64,000 nt of DNA from Muribaculaceae bacterium (GTDB taxonomy: Bacteria > Bacteroidota > Bacteroidia > Bacteroidales > Muribaculaceae): positions 1 to 64,000 of the forward strand of contig WGUO01000004.1 in NCBI GenBank assembly GCA_014867205.1. The letters are read 5' to 3'. A program made the position numbers and the translations under genes. The first letter of the stretch is position 1; every line of letters begins with the position of its first letter. The notes under the pieces were generated by a model that saw only the letters and a list, made by a program, of their open reading frames with translations, ran no database searches and was not told the origin of the DNA. This document shows positions 7,295-15,872 of the stretch, piece by piece.

Positions 7295-8551
7295 TTACCT
7301 TCCTGTCGATATAAGATATTCTGTCTTTTTTATTTCATAAGTGGAATATGCCTCAGAATATCGGTCTTTACTCTGTTGAAAAAGTGTCTGGGCTTCGAGC
7401 AAATCACTCATGGTGGAAATGCCCGCTTTGTAGTAGTTTTCATTAAGCCGGAGATTCTCGGCAGCCTGTTCAATCGACTTCTTTGCAAGTATAGCCTGTT
7501 GGTAGGCATTGCATAGGTCATTTTGAGATTTACGCATCCTGATTACCAACTGTTGCTGCCCGTCGTTGAGTTGCGTTATGGCATTTTCACAGGCAAGTTT
7601 CTGTTTTTTCATCGTATGTGGAGCTTTCCATGAAATAGGGATTGAAACCGTTACAAGACCCATGAGTGAATTTTGCGACGGGCCCATGAAATTCTGGAAC
7701 ATATATCCGCCACTTATGGACACAGTAGGCAAAAATTCTCCGAGCGTTATTTTCTTCTGCAAGCGTGCAACCTCAACGCTTTTGTCAAGCAGTCTGTATT
7801 CTGTCGTAGCCAAAACCGCATCACCGTGATTGACAAAAAGAGATTCCGGCGATTCAAGAGGATGTTCCATGTCGATTGCCAGTTCCAAAGAATCCGTATC
7901 CAGACCCATACATTGCGCCAGAAGCATTTTCAGAATACCGATATTGTTTTCCACATCAATATATGCGCTTCTATTATCATTAAGGCGAAGATTAACCTGT
8001 AATAAATCATTCGGCTTTGTAATGCCTGCTTTCACGGCATTGGCGACTTCGCGTTGTATAGTATCAAGAAGGCAACGGGCACTTTCAAGAGTATGCACTT
8101 TTTCTGTCAGAGCCACAATCTGCCAATAATATTGGTCAACGGTCAGTCTGACTTCATTGGCGGTCTGGATACGCTGTATTTCACTGATCTCAACTCCGAG
8201 TTTAGCCATCTTGTAGCCATTGAATATCCTTCCTCCGGCATATATGGGTAATGAAGCCATCGCATTCGCATACCACCCACCGTCAAGCATCTCCATAGAC
8301 TGAGGCCCCATATCCATTTTTATCATGTAATCGCTGGTTTTCATTCCACCGCCTCCGACCGACAATGAAGGAAAGAAATTGGCAAATGCCTCTTTCTTTC
8401 CCTGCATGGCAGACAAGGCATCGTTGTTTGCCATTTTTATACGGGCATTGTGAGCCAATGCCATGTCGCGACATTCGCCAAGATTATATCTCTTTTGTGC
8501 CGATGCCGTTACTGCCAGCACCAGTGATATTATTAAAAGTAATTTTTTCAT
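7295..8551 (-). CDS. TolC-family outer-membrane efflux protein
   Basis: The 418-residue precursor begins with a Sec signal peptide (cleaved near A-S-A-Q, 16-19). It has the duplicated helical-barrel pattern of OEP/TolC proteins, opening with Y-N-L-G-E-C-R-D-M-A-L-A-H-N near 22-35 and ending with K-A-G-I-S-T-M-S-D-L-L-E-A-Q near 370-383. It forms the exit duct of a tripartite pump in the outer membrane. Its ATG overlaps the stop of the RND pump gene in an ATGA, and it is the last gene of the MFP-RND-OMF operon. Confidence 0.9.
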   Translation of the reverse strand: MKKLLLIISLVLAVTASAQKRYNLGECRDMALAHNARIKMANNDALSAMQGKKEAFANFFPSLSVGGGGMKTSDYMIKMDMGPQSMEMLDGGWYANAMASLPIYAGGRIFNGYKMAKLGVEISEIQRIQTANEVRLTVDQYYWQIVALTEKVHTLESARCLLDTIQREVANAVKAGITKPNDLLQVNLRLNDNRSAYIDVENNIGILKMLLAQCMGLDTDSLELAIDMEHPLESPESLFVNHGDAVLATTEYRLLDKSVEVARLQKKITLGEFLPTVSISGGYMFQNFMGPSQNSLMGLVTVSIPISWKAPHTMKKQKLACENAITQLNDGQQQLVIRMRKSQNDLCNAYQQAILAKKSIEQAAENLRLNENYYKAGISTMSDLLEAQTLFQQSKDRYSEAYSTYEIKKTEYLISTGR

Positions 8552-11500
8552 TTCTGTCTATGTATTTTCCAATAAATTACCGGAAGGACGGTTACAACGA
8601 GTATCAGCGCGCCGATTCCTCCGAAAAGGATAGTGATTCCGACGGGCTTCCACATGGCTGAGCCGGAGATTATCATCGGCACAACACCAACCGCGGTAGT
8701 TACCGTTGTAAGGAAAATCGGCACCATTCTCCGCTTGCCGGCTTCCAATGCCGCCTCGCGTGGAGTCTTGCCATTTTTCAATCCATCTTCAGCGTGTTCA
8801 AATATCAGGATTTCATTGCGCATGATAAGTCCCATTAGAGTAATAAAGCCGAATATTGTTGTCAATCCCATTGTTGTCTGGGTTGAGAACAGACCGAACA
8901 TGGCACCCGGCACAAATAAAAGTACGGCAAACATACATACCAGAGTCAGCGCGTAACTCTTGAAATTGAACAGCAAAAAGAAGAAGATAATAATCATGGC
9001 TATACCAAGCCCGGCACCGAGTTGTGGCAGGCTTTCATTGTCATTTTCAATCTCTCCGCCGATTTCGGTAGTCACACCTTGCGGCAGACGTATGTTCTCA
9101 CTGACATATCTTTGCAAATCATATACGATTTCTTCTGCCATCATTGTGCGTGGCAGTTCAGCCGTTACTGTCAGGCATCTCACACCATTACGGTGGACTA
9201 TTTTCGATTCGCTCCATTTTGGGGAAACCTGAGCAATTTGCCTTAAAGGTACTGTCTTCGCCGAGGTCATCGGCTGGACAGGCAAATTGTCGAATTTGTC
9301 AAAATCGGCATTGCCCCAGCTATTGTCCTTGAGAACCACCGGCAATCCATAATCGTCCTCCCAAATTGTGGTCACAAAACGGTCATTTGTATGCGACATA
9401 AGTTGCAGCGATGTGGTCTGACGGTTCAATCCCAGACGGGATGCCGCTTTTTCATCAAGCGTTACCTCCACAACCGGTTCAGGCTGCTCAAAGTCGGTGC
9501 GTACCCAAAGTAAATCAGGGTTCTGACGCATATACTGCATCAGATGGTCTGCGGCATAGTGCAGGGAATCAGGATTATCACCGTAAAAACGGAATTCCAA
9601 TGCTTGAAACACCTGCGAATCAAGCTGTTTGAACTTAACAAAAGCATTTGGGAAAGCCTCCGACAGTTTTTCAGTGTATTCATCCACAAGTTCAACTGTT
9701 GCATCATTGGATGTAGTGTTTACAATAAACTGCGCGAAATTCTTTCCACCCTGTTTCGGAGTATAGGAGGCTTGAAAACGCGGGGAAGCACACCCTTTGA
9801 ACGATGTTATTGCCTTAACTCTCTCATCTTTGCTCAATACATTATAAACGGAATCAGTCACAGCCACTGTTTCCGCCAGCCCGGTTCCTTTAGGCAGATA
9901 TATTTCGACCGCAAACTGGTCCCGTTCCGAACAAGACATCATTCTCTTCTTTATTCCTCCGGCGAAGAAAAGCGTCGACAGCATCAGGGCGGCTGCAATT
10001 CCGAGCGTCAGCCACGCATGGGCGAATACCCATTCAAGAAGTCTGTCATATGCCTGCTGAACATAGTCTGTGATTGTTTTCTTTCCCTCCTTGCGGTTCT
10101 TTTTCTTAATTAGAATAACCGCGAGAATAGGCACGACAACCATAGCGACAAAGAGTGAGGTCATCAGGTTTATTGCTATCGTAATCGGGAAGTCATGCAG
10201 AAAATCTCCTTTCTGGCCGGTGCAGGTAATCAGAAGCGGGAAGAAAATAGCGCTGATGCAGGCTGTGGCCAGAAGCATGGCAAGAAAATACTCCGACACG
10301 CTTTTACAGGCTGCGTGCCAACGGCTGTAACCTTTATTGAGGTATTCAAGATAACCGTCAATTACAATGACCGAGTCGTCCACCACCATGCCAAGCACTA
10401 CAATCATCGCGGCAAGCGTTATGGTATTCAACGGTATGCCCACAAGATACATGATGCCCAATGATATGAATGTAGTCACCGGAATGGCTGTGGAGGCTAC
10501 AAGTGCAGAGCTTATCGGAAACAGAATCATCATCATCAGAATGATTACAGCCATTGATATGAACAGGTCGCGGAGAAAAGAATTGACACTGGCGTTTACA
10601 ACTCCGGCCTGATCGCTTATGCAGTCAATAACCACATCTTCCGGCAATGATGTCGCCTTTATTTCAGCAAGCATCTTTTCAACATCTTTGCCATATTGCA
10701 CGATATTGTTTCCCGCAAGCATCTCCATCGAGATTATGACACAGCGGTTGCCATTGTATTCTATATAGCCCCCGGTCTGGTCATATCCACGGGTCACAGA
10801 TGCGATATCCCTTATTCTGACCACATGATTGCCGCCATCGCTGTATATTATCTGATCCGCTATTTCATCTTCGCCCTTTAATGATGGGCTTACATGGATA
10901 GGGGTATCGTTGCTCCAACCTCCAAGACTGCCGCTGACAGTCGTAATTCCCTGTCCTGACAACACATCTATAATTACCTGCGGGCTAATCCCGTATTCTG
11001 AAAGACGGTTGTAATCCACGTTTATCACAATCTGTTCTTTTAGATTGCCCAAAACCCGCACGTTGGAGACCGACGGTAGTTGTCTCAACCTGTCGCCGAT
11101 AAGTTCACAGTATTTGTCAAGCTCACGATAGCTCCGGCTGTCGCTTTCCACCGCGACCAGTAATGCCGAAGTATCTCCGAACTCATCATTTACAACCACA
11201 TCCACCACTCCTTTGGGCAATGAGGATTTGAAACTGTTGAGTCCGTGCTTTATCTTGCTCCACACCTCATCCTTATTGGATACATCGTCATTCAGTTCAA
11301 CCATTACGCTGCAAAGCCCGTTCTGGCTGGTGCTGACGGTCTTAGCCCTGTTGACCTCCTTGAATGTGAACAAATATCTTTCAAGAGGCTTTACCAATTG
11401 TTCCTCCACTTCCTCGCTTGTAGCACCGGGATATATCCCTACAACAACCCCTGTCCGCAGAGTAAAATCGGGAAATTCCGCTTTGGGCATTTTGTCCAGC

Positions 11501-11601
11501 CCATAAATACCCAGAATTGCCATAAGACCGACAATCAGGAGTGTGATGCGATAGTTGTGCATCAGCCATGCCACCCATCTGCTGTTCTTTTCTTTCTTCA
11601 T
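8548..11601 (-). CDS. RND-family efflux transporter permease (AcrB/MdtB-like)
   Basis: At 1017 residues it has the length and repeat layout of RND pumps: one N-terminal helix, a large periplasmic loop, helices 2-6, then the same again. The proton-relay pair D-D is visible in helix 4 (G-M-V-V-D-D-S-V-I-V-I-D, about residue 406), and C-terminal helices include T-T-V-T-T-A-V-G-V-V-P-M. It uses the proton gradient to expel compounds through TolC. It overlaps the fusion-protein gene upstream and the TolC gene downstream by four bases each. The substrate cannot be read from sequence. It is cargo of the integrative element and may confer drug, bile or metabolite resistance. Confidence 0.92.
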   Translation of the reverse strand: MKKEKNSRWVAWLMHNYRITLLIVGLMAILGIYGLDKMPKAEFPDFTLRTGVVVGIYPGATSEEVEEQLVKPLERYLFTFKEVNRAKTVSTSQNGLCSVMVELNDDVSNKDEVWSKIKHGLNSFKSSLPKGVVDVVVNDEFGDTSALLVAVESDSRSYRELDKYCELIGDRLRQLPSVSNVRVLGNLKEQIVINVDYNRLSEYGISPQVIIDVLSGQGITTVSGSLGGWSNDTPIHVSPSLKGEDEIADQIIYSDGGNHVVRIRDIASVTRGYDQTGGYIEYNGNRCVIISMEMLAGNNIVQYGKDVEKMLAEIKATSLPEDVVIDCISDQAGVVNASVNSFLRDLFISMAVIILMMMILFPISSALVASTAIPVTTFISLGIMYLVGIPLNTITLAAMIVVLGMVVDDSVIVIDGYLEYLNKGYSRWHAACKSVSEYFLAMLLATACISAIFFPLLITCTGQKGDFLHDFPITIAINLMTSLFVAMVVVPILAVILIKKKNRKEGKKTITDYVQQAYDRLLEWVFAHAWLTLGIAAALMLSTLFFAGGIKKRMMSCSERDQFAVEIYLPKGTGLAETVAVTDSVYNVLSKDERVKAITSFKGCASPRFQASYTPKQGGKNFAQFIVNTTSNDATVELVDEYTEKLSEAFPNAFVKFKQLDSQVFQALEFRFYGDNPDSLHYAADHLMQYMRQNPDLLWVRTDFEQPEPVVEVTLDEKAASRLGLNRQTTSLQLMSHTNDRFVTTIWEDDYGLPVVLKDNSWGNADFDKFDNLPVQPMTSAKTVPLRQIAQVSPKWSESKIVHRNGVRCLTVTAELPRTMMAEEIVYDLQRYVSENIRLPQGVTTEIGGEIENDNESLPQLGAGLGIAMIIIFFFLLFNFKSYALTLVCMFAVLLFVPGAMFGLFSTQTTMGLTTIFGFITLMGLIMRNEILIFEHAEDGLKNGKTPREAALEAGKRRMVPIFLTTVTTAVGVVPMIISGSAMWKPVGITILFGGIGALILVVTVLPVIYWKIHRQK

Positions 11602-12617
11602 AATGTGATGACTTTGCTTCCCTCGCTTAGTTTTTGCATACCGCGGACTATCAAGGAATCATTCTCGTTGATGCCGGATATTATTTCTATTCTCGAACCG
11701 TGCGTCCTCCCGGTATTGACATCGAATCTTTTGGCAACGCCATCCTTTTTTATCCAGACATACAATGTCTCACCGGCACCTTTCATAATTGCTGTCACCG
11801 GCACTGTCAAGACATCCGGACAATTATTCTGGAATATCACTTCGCATAACATTCCGGGCAAAATTTCATGAGAGGGATTACCAACCTCAATGCTGACGCT
11901 GTAAGTGTGTGTCATTAAATCACTTTGCACGTTCTTAGCTATCCGGCCGCCAAGAAATTTTCTTTTGCCGAGTGCATCTACGGTTATTGTTGACGGGGTG
12001 TCAGACTTAATGTCGCCTATTTCTTTTTCAGGAACGGAAACATTTACTTTTACCGTGTTTATATCCACTATCGTGACAATAGGCTGACCCGGCATTACAG
12101 TTTCTCCAGCCTGAACCATCTTTTGCCCGATCGTGCCGTTCACGGGCGAATAAAGCCGGCAATCGTTAAGGTTTTTATTTGCGATGTCATACGCTGCCTG
12201 GGCCTGTGCAAGTTTGCTTTGCGCCTCTACCCATTGTATTTCAGGCAGACTGTTTGTGTCGTGCAAAAACTTCATGCGGTCGTAGGCATCACGGGCTTGC
12301 GCCAATACTGCTTCTGCCGACTTGAGAGCTTTCCGCATCGTTGATGGATCAATTTCTGCCAGAAGCTGACCCTTGCGGACTTCGTGCCCTTCATTTACCG
12401 TCACCTTCAATATGGTTCCGGCTGTCGGAAAACTTACTGCCGAGGTACTGGCAGCTTCGGCCTGTCCGACAAATGTCGTTGTCAAACAGGCGTTATCCTT
12501 AGCTAAAATCTCAGTTGAGACTTTTATTGAAGGTGCATCTTTCTTTTCTGTCTTATTGCTGCAAGAACCAAGCAATACTGCCGGTATGAGCCATAAAATA
12601 AAGTTTGAATATCTCAT
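11598..12617 (-). CDS. RND efflux membrane-fusion lipoprotein (AcrA/HlyD family)
   Basis: This 339-residue lipoprotein has the lipobox L-L-G-S-C with cysteine at 19. It then shows the usual order of half-lipoyl motifs (G-T-I-L-K-V-T-V-N-E-G-H-E-V and V-N-G-T-I-G-Q-K-M), an alpha hairpin between them, a beta-barrel, and a membrane-proximal domain. It links the inner-membrane pump to the outer-membrane channel. It is the first gene of the operon and stands divergent from the AraC regulator at 12784, so the shared 166-base intergenic region should hold both promoters. Confidence 0.9.
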   Translation of the reverse strand: MRYSNFILWLIPAVLLGSCSNKTEKKDAPSIKVSTEILAKDNACLTTTFVGQAEAASTSAVSFPTAGTILKVTVNEGHEVRKGQLLAEIDPSTMRKALKSAEAVLAQARDAYDRMKFLHDTNSLPEIQWVEAQSKLAQAQAAYDIANKNLNDCRLYSPVNGTIGQKMVQAGETVMPGQPIVTIVDINTVKVNVSVPEKEIGDIKSDTPSTITVDALGKRKFLGGRIAKNVQSDLMTHTYSVSIEVGNPSHEILPGMLCEVIFQNNCPDVLTVPVTAIMKGAGETLYVWIKKDGVAKRFDVNTGRTHGSRIEIISGINENDSLIVRGMQKLSEGSKVITL

Positions 12618-12665
12618 GTCATTATTGTTTTTGGGCGCAAAATTCTCTATTTTCCATTATTCATT

Positions 12666-12762
12666 AGTGTCCTGAATTGACAAAATAGTAATCTAATCAG
12701 GTATATATGGCAAAAAAGGACACTCCGGAGGCGGTTAAAGACACTCAAAAACGCTAAATTTG
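12666..12762 (+). promoter_or_regulatory. Divergent promoter/operator region of the efflux operon and AraC gene
   Basis: A -7 element TAAATTTG (12755-12762) precedes the AraC start codon by 21 bases. Three related boxes occur in the region: AGTGTCC (12666-12672), its inverted complement GGACACT (12718-12724), and GACACT (12740-12745). An AraC-type dimer could bind such sites to control both directions. Binding is inferred from placement only. Confidence 0.5.
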
Positions 12763-12783
12763 CAATCTGTAAACCCGCATTAT

Positions 12784-13635
12784 ATGGACAACAAGGACAA
12801 AATACACTATTCCGACGGGGATATAGCCCTGCTTACCGACATCAATGATCTGTCGGAATTTAACGGTATAAAGTCTGATTCATATCTGTTCCTTGCCTGT
12901 CGCAAAGGCAGACTACAGATAGATATAAACGGCAACACCCATACCATAAAGGAAGGTGAGAGGCTTACGGTGTTGCCCCAGAATTTCATTGACAACATTC
13001 TTGTGAGCGTGGATGCTGACATCGTGATGTTGCGGCTGTCCGGCCGAATCGTGTCTGATCTCATGCGTGAGCATATTGACAAATGGAACCGCATGATATA
13101 TATATGCAAGGCTTACCGTATGTCAACGGTAAAGAATCTGGAGGATCAGATGCAATTCTATTACCGTCTTATCCTGTCTAAAACAATGAATCCCTCGCAG
13201 GGTTATCATAAAGAGATAGTGCGGTCAATAATAAAAGCCATTTTGCTTGAAATGCTGTCAAATATGGAATCGGATCAGTGTCAGTCTGTGGAGGGCGAAA
13301 GCAAGATACAATTCCAGTTCAACCGTTTCCTTCAGATGTTGTCGAACGAAGACATAAAGCATCGGCCTATCGACTTTTATGCTGACAAATTATGCCTATC
13401 TGCTAAATATCTGTCTGTTATATGTACGAAAGTCAGTGGAAAGTCAGCAAAGCAGTGGATTGATGAATATACGGTCGAGGACATACGGTACCATCTGTTC
13501 AACACGGATTATTCAATAAAGGAGATAGCATACCGTTTAGGCTTTGAGAACCTTTCTTTCTTTGGCAAATATGTCAAACGGCATTTTGGAAAATCTCCAT
13601 CGGAACTGCGGACTGCAAGAAACAAAAATAAATGA
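12784..13635 (+). CDS. AraC-family transcriptional regulator
   Basis: The protein has a cupin-like N-terminal sensing domain (L-Q-I-D-I-N-G-N-T-H-T-I-K-E-G-E-R-L) and a C-terminal double helix-turn-helix ending Y-S-I-K-E-I-A-Y-R-L-G-F-E-N-L-S-F-F-G-K-Y-V-K, G-K-S-P-S-E-L-R. I chose ATG 12784. The open frame from 12760 starts at a TTG that is part of the -7 promoter element, so it cannot be the start. The product is 283 residues. Being divergent from the MFP-RND-OMF operon, it is the likely regulator of that pump. Its stop overlaps the start of a HAD fragment (ATGA). Confidence 0.88.
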   Translation: MDNKDKIHYSDGDIALLTDINDLSEFNGIKSDSYLFLACRKGRLQIDINGNTHTIKEGERLTVLPQNFIDNILVSVDADIVMLRLSGRIVSDLMREHIDKWNRMIYICKAYRMSTVKNLEDQMQFYYRLILSKTMNPSQGYHKEIVRSIIKAILLEMLSNMESDQCQSVEGESKIQFQFNRFLQMLSNEDIKHRPIDFYADKLCLSAKYLSVICTKVSGKSAKQWIDEYTVEDIRYHLFNTDYSIKEIAYRLGFENLSFFGKYVKRHFGKSPSELRTARNKNK

Positions 13636-13712
13636 TTAAAAATATCAAAGCTATATTTTTCGATATCGACGGGACTTTGGTTCCGTTTGGTACGCATAAG
13701 ATACTCGAATAG
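13632..13712 (+). pseudogene. 26-codon N-terminal remnant of a HAD-superfamily (Cof-like) hydrolase
   Basis: The first 26 codons read M-I-K-N-I-K-A-I-F-F-D-I-D-G-T-L-V-P-F-G, the motif I (D-x-D-G-T-L) start of a Cof/HAD phosphatase, and then stop at TAG. Normal members are about 260 residues. The frame overlaps the AraC stop by four bases, so it was once co-translated. The break lies just before the integrase terminator, which suggests a recombination or deletion junction inside the element. Confidence 0.7.
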
Positions 13713-13750
13713 TTTATATTGAAATTTTTAATTCTGGCAACATATAAAAG

Positions 13751-13790
13751 GGCAGCGACTGAGTTTTCTTCAATCACTGCCTTTTGTTCA
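13751..13790 (-). terminator. Terminator after the integrase gene
   Basis: GGCAGCGACTGAG and CAATCACTGCC form an imperfect stem around a T-rich loop. It lies between the HAD remnant and the integrase stop, on the 3' side of both convergent units. T-runs flank it on both strands. Confidence 0.5.
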
Positions 13791-13802
13791 TAATTTAATA
13801 GA

Positions 13803-15038
13803 TTATTTATTTCCGAGGTTGAGAGTGTCGCGTATGGCATTCATATCGTGGAGGATGGAGGAGTCGAGGACGCGGGCATAACGCTCGGTCATTTTGACGC
13901 TGGCGTGACCGAGCATCTTCGATACGTTTTTCAGGCTTACGCCTTGTGAGAGGCAGAGGGTGGCGTAAGTGTGACGGGCGGTGTGCATCGTCAGGTGCTT
14001 GTTGATTTTGCAGATGGTAGCAATCTCTTTCAGATAACGGTTCATCACCTGATTGCAGGGTATCGGAAGCAGGACGCCTTTCTTGGTCGCTTTCTTGTCG
14101 CCCTGATATTTTTCGATGATGGCGAGGGGTACATCAAGCAGTGGAATGTTGCTCATCTGCTTTGTTTTCTGCCGGGGTTTGCGTATCCATTTGTTACCGT
14201 CATTATCAGTTACGATATGGTCCTCGGTCAGTTGAGACACATCAGTAAAGGCAAGTCCCGTGAATGCCGACATCAGGAACATATCTTTGATTACTTCAAG
14301 GCGTTTACTTCCGGGATTACAGTTATATATGCGGTCCACTTCTTCCAGAGTAAGGAACTTCGGTTCTGTCGGCTCTTCGCGGAATTTTATTCCGGCAAAC
14401 GGATCTTTCTGAATCCAGTCGTTGGCAAGACAACGGTTGGTTATCTTTTTCAGAGCCTTCATATAACGGATGAGAGTGTTCTGGCATAGGTCTTTCTCTG
14501 TTTTGAGATACACTTCGTAGGCGCGGATTACTTCGCCTGTGAAATCAGACAGCGGGAGGTCATCGACACCATACTTGTGTTTGATGAGTTCTCCGAGGTA
14601 ACGCTTCATCGTTTCATACCTTCTCCACGTTATCTCCACAAAGTCCTTGCCGATAAGTTGCTTTGCCTCGTCGTTATGTTCCTGTATGACTTGTAGGATT
14701 GTGCGCTCCTGTTTACGCACCTGTCCGACGCCATAGAATCGTTGCTGAACAATCAGCGGATTGATTTCAGCTCCGGTCTGCTGGAGTTCTGTAACAATCT
14801 GGTGGATACGGATGCGCGCATCCTCGATGAAGCGGTTAAGGTCAACAGCTGCCGAACTCGTGCCTTTGGCGCGTTCTTTCGACTGGTCCCACAGGTTTGG
14901 GAGGATACTTTTGCGGATATTATTCTCCACACGCTGACCGTCAACGGTGATTCGCATAGCGACTGATGCCTCGCCGTTTTTAAGCAGTTTTGCCTTTTTC
15001 AAGAAAAAGGACACACGGAAATTGGTTTTACTTCTCAT
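13803..15038 (-). CDS. Tyrosine recombinase/integrase (IntDOT-like)
   Basis: This 411-residue recombinase has an arm-binding N-terminus, a SAM-like core-binding domain (about 100-200) and a catalytic domain with H-T-A-R-H-T-Y-A-T and L-G-H-A-S-V-K-M-T-E-R-Y, which supply the H-x-x-R, second H and nucleophilic Y. At the position of the first catalytic arginine the sequence reads S-A-F-T-G-L-A-F-T-D-V, so the arginine is missing, as in the CTnDOT integrase class. ATG 15038 was preferred over a GTG at 15071. It lies next to tRNA-Phe and should catalyse integration and excision at the 15-bp repeat. Confidence 0.9.
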   Translation of the reverse strand: MRSKTNFRVSFFLKKAKLLKNGEASVAMRITVDGQRVENNIRKSILPNLWDQSKERAKGTSSAAVDLNRFIEDARIRIHQIVTELQQTGAEINPLIVQQRFYGVGQVRKQERTILQVIQEHNDEAKQLIGKDFVEITWRRYETMKRYLGELIKHKYGVDDLPLSDFTGEVIRAYEVYLKTEKDLCQNTLIRYMKALKKITNRCLANDWIQKDPFAGIKFREEPTEPKFLTLEEVDRIYNCNPGSKRLEVIKDMFLMSAFTGLAFTDVSQLTEDHIVTDNDGNKWIRKPRQKTKQMSNIPLLDVPLAIIEKYQGDKKATKKGVLLPIPCNQVMNRYLKEIATICKINKHLTMHTARHTYATLCLSQGVSLKNVSKMLGHASVKMTERYARVLDSSILHDMNAIRDTLNLGNK

Positions 15039-15071
15039 TACCAAAATCTTCTGTTTTGAGGTTGATGACAC

Positions 15072-15473
15072 GGTGGAGCAATTCTGACATATATATTAGT
15101 GGTTAAACAATTGAAACATAACCTCTAAACGCCATTCTGGTGGAGATAGTTCAGTGGTGGTGTTTGCTCCACCTATTGCTCCACCAGCGTTTCAATCACG
15201 CTAACCTATAAATGTTTTGAAAAACTCCAGCCTTGTCAATGTTCTTGTTAATTATCTCTTTACAGAGAGAACTAAATGAGAAGTAGGCAAGTTGCATTAT
15301 ATCAGTGCAATATATGCAATAGCCTCTTGGGTTGCACCATCCAACCCACCCGGTTCGCGATTGCTCACCCGATGGGTTGGTGGAGAATGAATGATTTGCA
15401 CAGCCCTATAAACGCACAAAACACTGAACATCTCTGATATTCAGTGTTTTGCATCGCCTTTCGGCTTTAGGTT
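15072..15473. other. Integrase-proximal end of the element (attR region, no gene)
   Basis: No reading frame is convincing here. Inverted and direct GGTGGAG/CTCCACC motifs recur: CTGGTGGAG near 15137, CTCCACC, and CTCCACCAG near 15175. The pair CCAACCCA/TGGGTTGG lies near 15350-15380. These look like candidate arm-type recombinase or accessory-protein sites. A hairpin AACACTGAA/TTCAGTGTT at about 15418-15449 lies just past the tRNA and may act as the replacement tRNA terminator carried by the element. Confidence 0.45.
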
Positions 15474-15474
15474 G

Positions 15475-15547
15475 TGGTGCCACCAGGAATCGAACCGGGG
15501 ACACAAGGATTTTCAGTCCTTTGCTCTACCAACTGAGCTATGACACC
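15475..15547 (-). tRNA. tRNA-Phe (GAA)
   Basis: The 73-base gene folds as a standard cloverleaf: acceptor GGTGTCA/TGGCACC, D-arm GCTC/GAGC, anticodon stem AAGGA/TCCTT with loop CTGAAAA (anticodon GAA at 15512-15514), T-arm CCCGG/CCTGG with TTCGATT, discriminator A. CCA is not encoded. Its 3' 14 bases, plus one flanking base, form the element attachment repeat, and the gene remains complete after integration. Confidence 0.97.
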
Positions 15548-15608
15548 ATCTTTTTGCTCGAGGGATGCTTGCGGCCTTTTGGGTCGGGTTGTGTCCCTTT
15601 TGCGAGTG

Positions 15609-15640
15609 CAAAGTTAGGACTTTTTTTTGAATTGTGCAAG
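15609..15640 (-). promoter_or_regulatory. Promoter of tRNA-Phe
   Basis: On the minus strand TAACTTTG (15609-15616) is preceded by a 20-base spacer and CTTG (15637-15640). This matches the Bacteroidetes sigma-ABfr consensus, about 60 bases upstream of the tRNA 5' end. Confidence 0.65.
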
Positions 15641-15872
15641 AGTCTCGGCGATTTTTTGCGATTCATAGGCCAAAATCTATGTTTTTGGCTTGTTTTGTAG
15701 GTTTGCAATATGGCCTTTCAAGCCCTCATACTGTTTTCTCTACATGTGCCGTCTTGTGTATACCGGCCGTCTTGTGTATTTCGGCTATCTTTTTAATTCT
15801 TGCCGTCTTCTCTGCACGTGTTGTCTTCTATCTACTTCTGCTGCTGTCTCTGAATTTTCGCTTTGAGGCGGT
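15641..15872. other. Intergenic stretch with a short direct repeat
   Basis: No gene is visible. The 14-mer GCCGTCTTGTGTAT occurs at 15748-15761 and 15766-15779, with a partial third copy near 15803. The stretch is pyrimidine-rich on the plus strand. Its meaning is unclear. Confidence 0.4.

Larger units (their letters stand above)
604..15488. mobile_element. Candidate 14.9-kb integrative (mobilizable) element inserted in tRNA-Phe
   Basis: The 15-mer GTGGTGCCACCAGGA occurs in the same orientation at 604-618 and at 15474-15488, where it is the 3' end of an intact tRNA-Phe gene. A tyrosine recombinase (13803-15038) is the element gene nearest the tRNA and is transcribed away from it, the usual layout for tRNA-integrating elements. 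Inside are excisionase-like HTH genes, an orphan mobilization protein with inverted repeats upstream, a possible defence pair and an efflux operon. No relaxase or type IV secretion genes are present, so transfer would need helper functions, or the element has decayed. Boundaries rest on the 15-bp repeat and gene content, not on an empty-site comparison. Confidence 0.65.

Noticed and set aside
12760..12762. TTG at 12760 as the AraC start
   Set aside because: The codon is part of the -7 promoter element TAAATTTG, so it lies upstream of the transcript.
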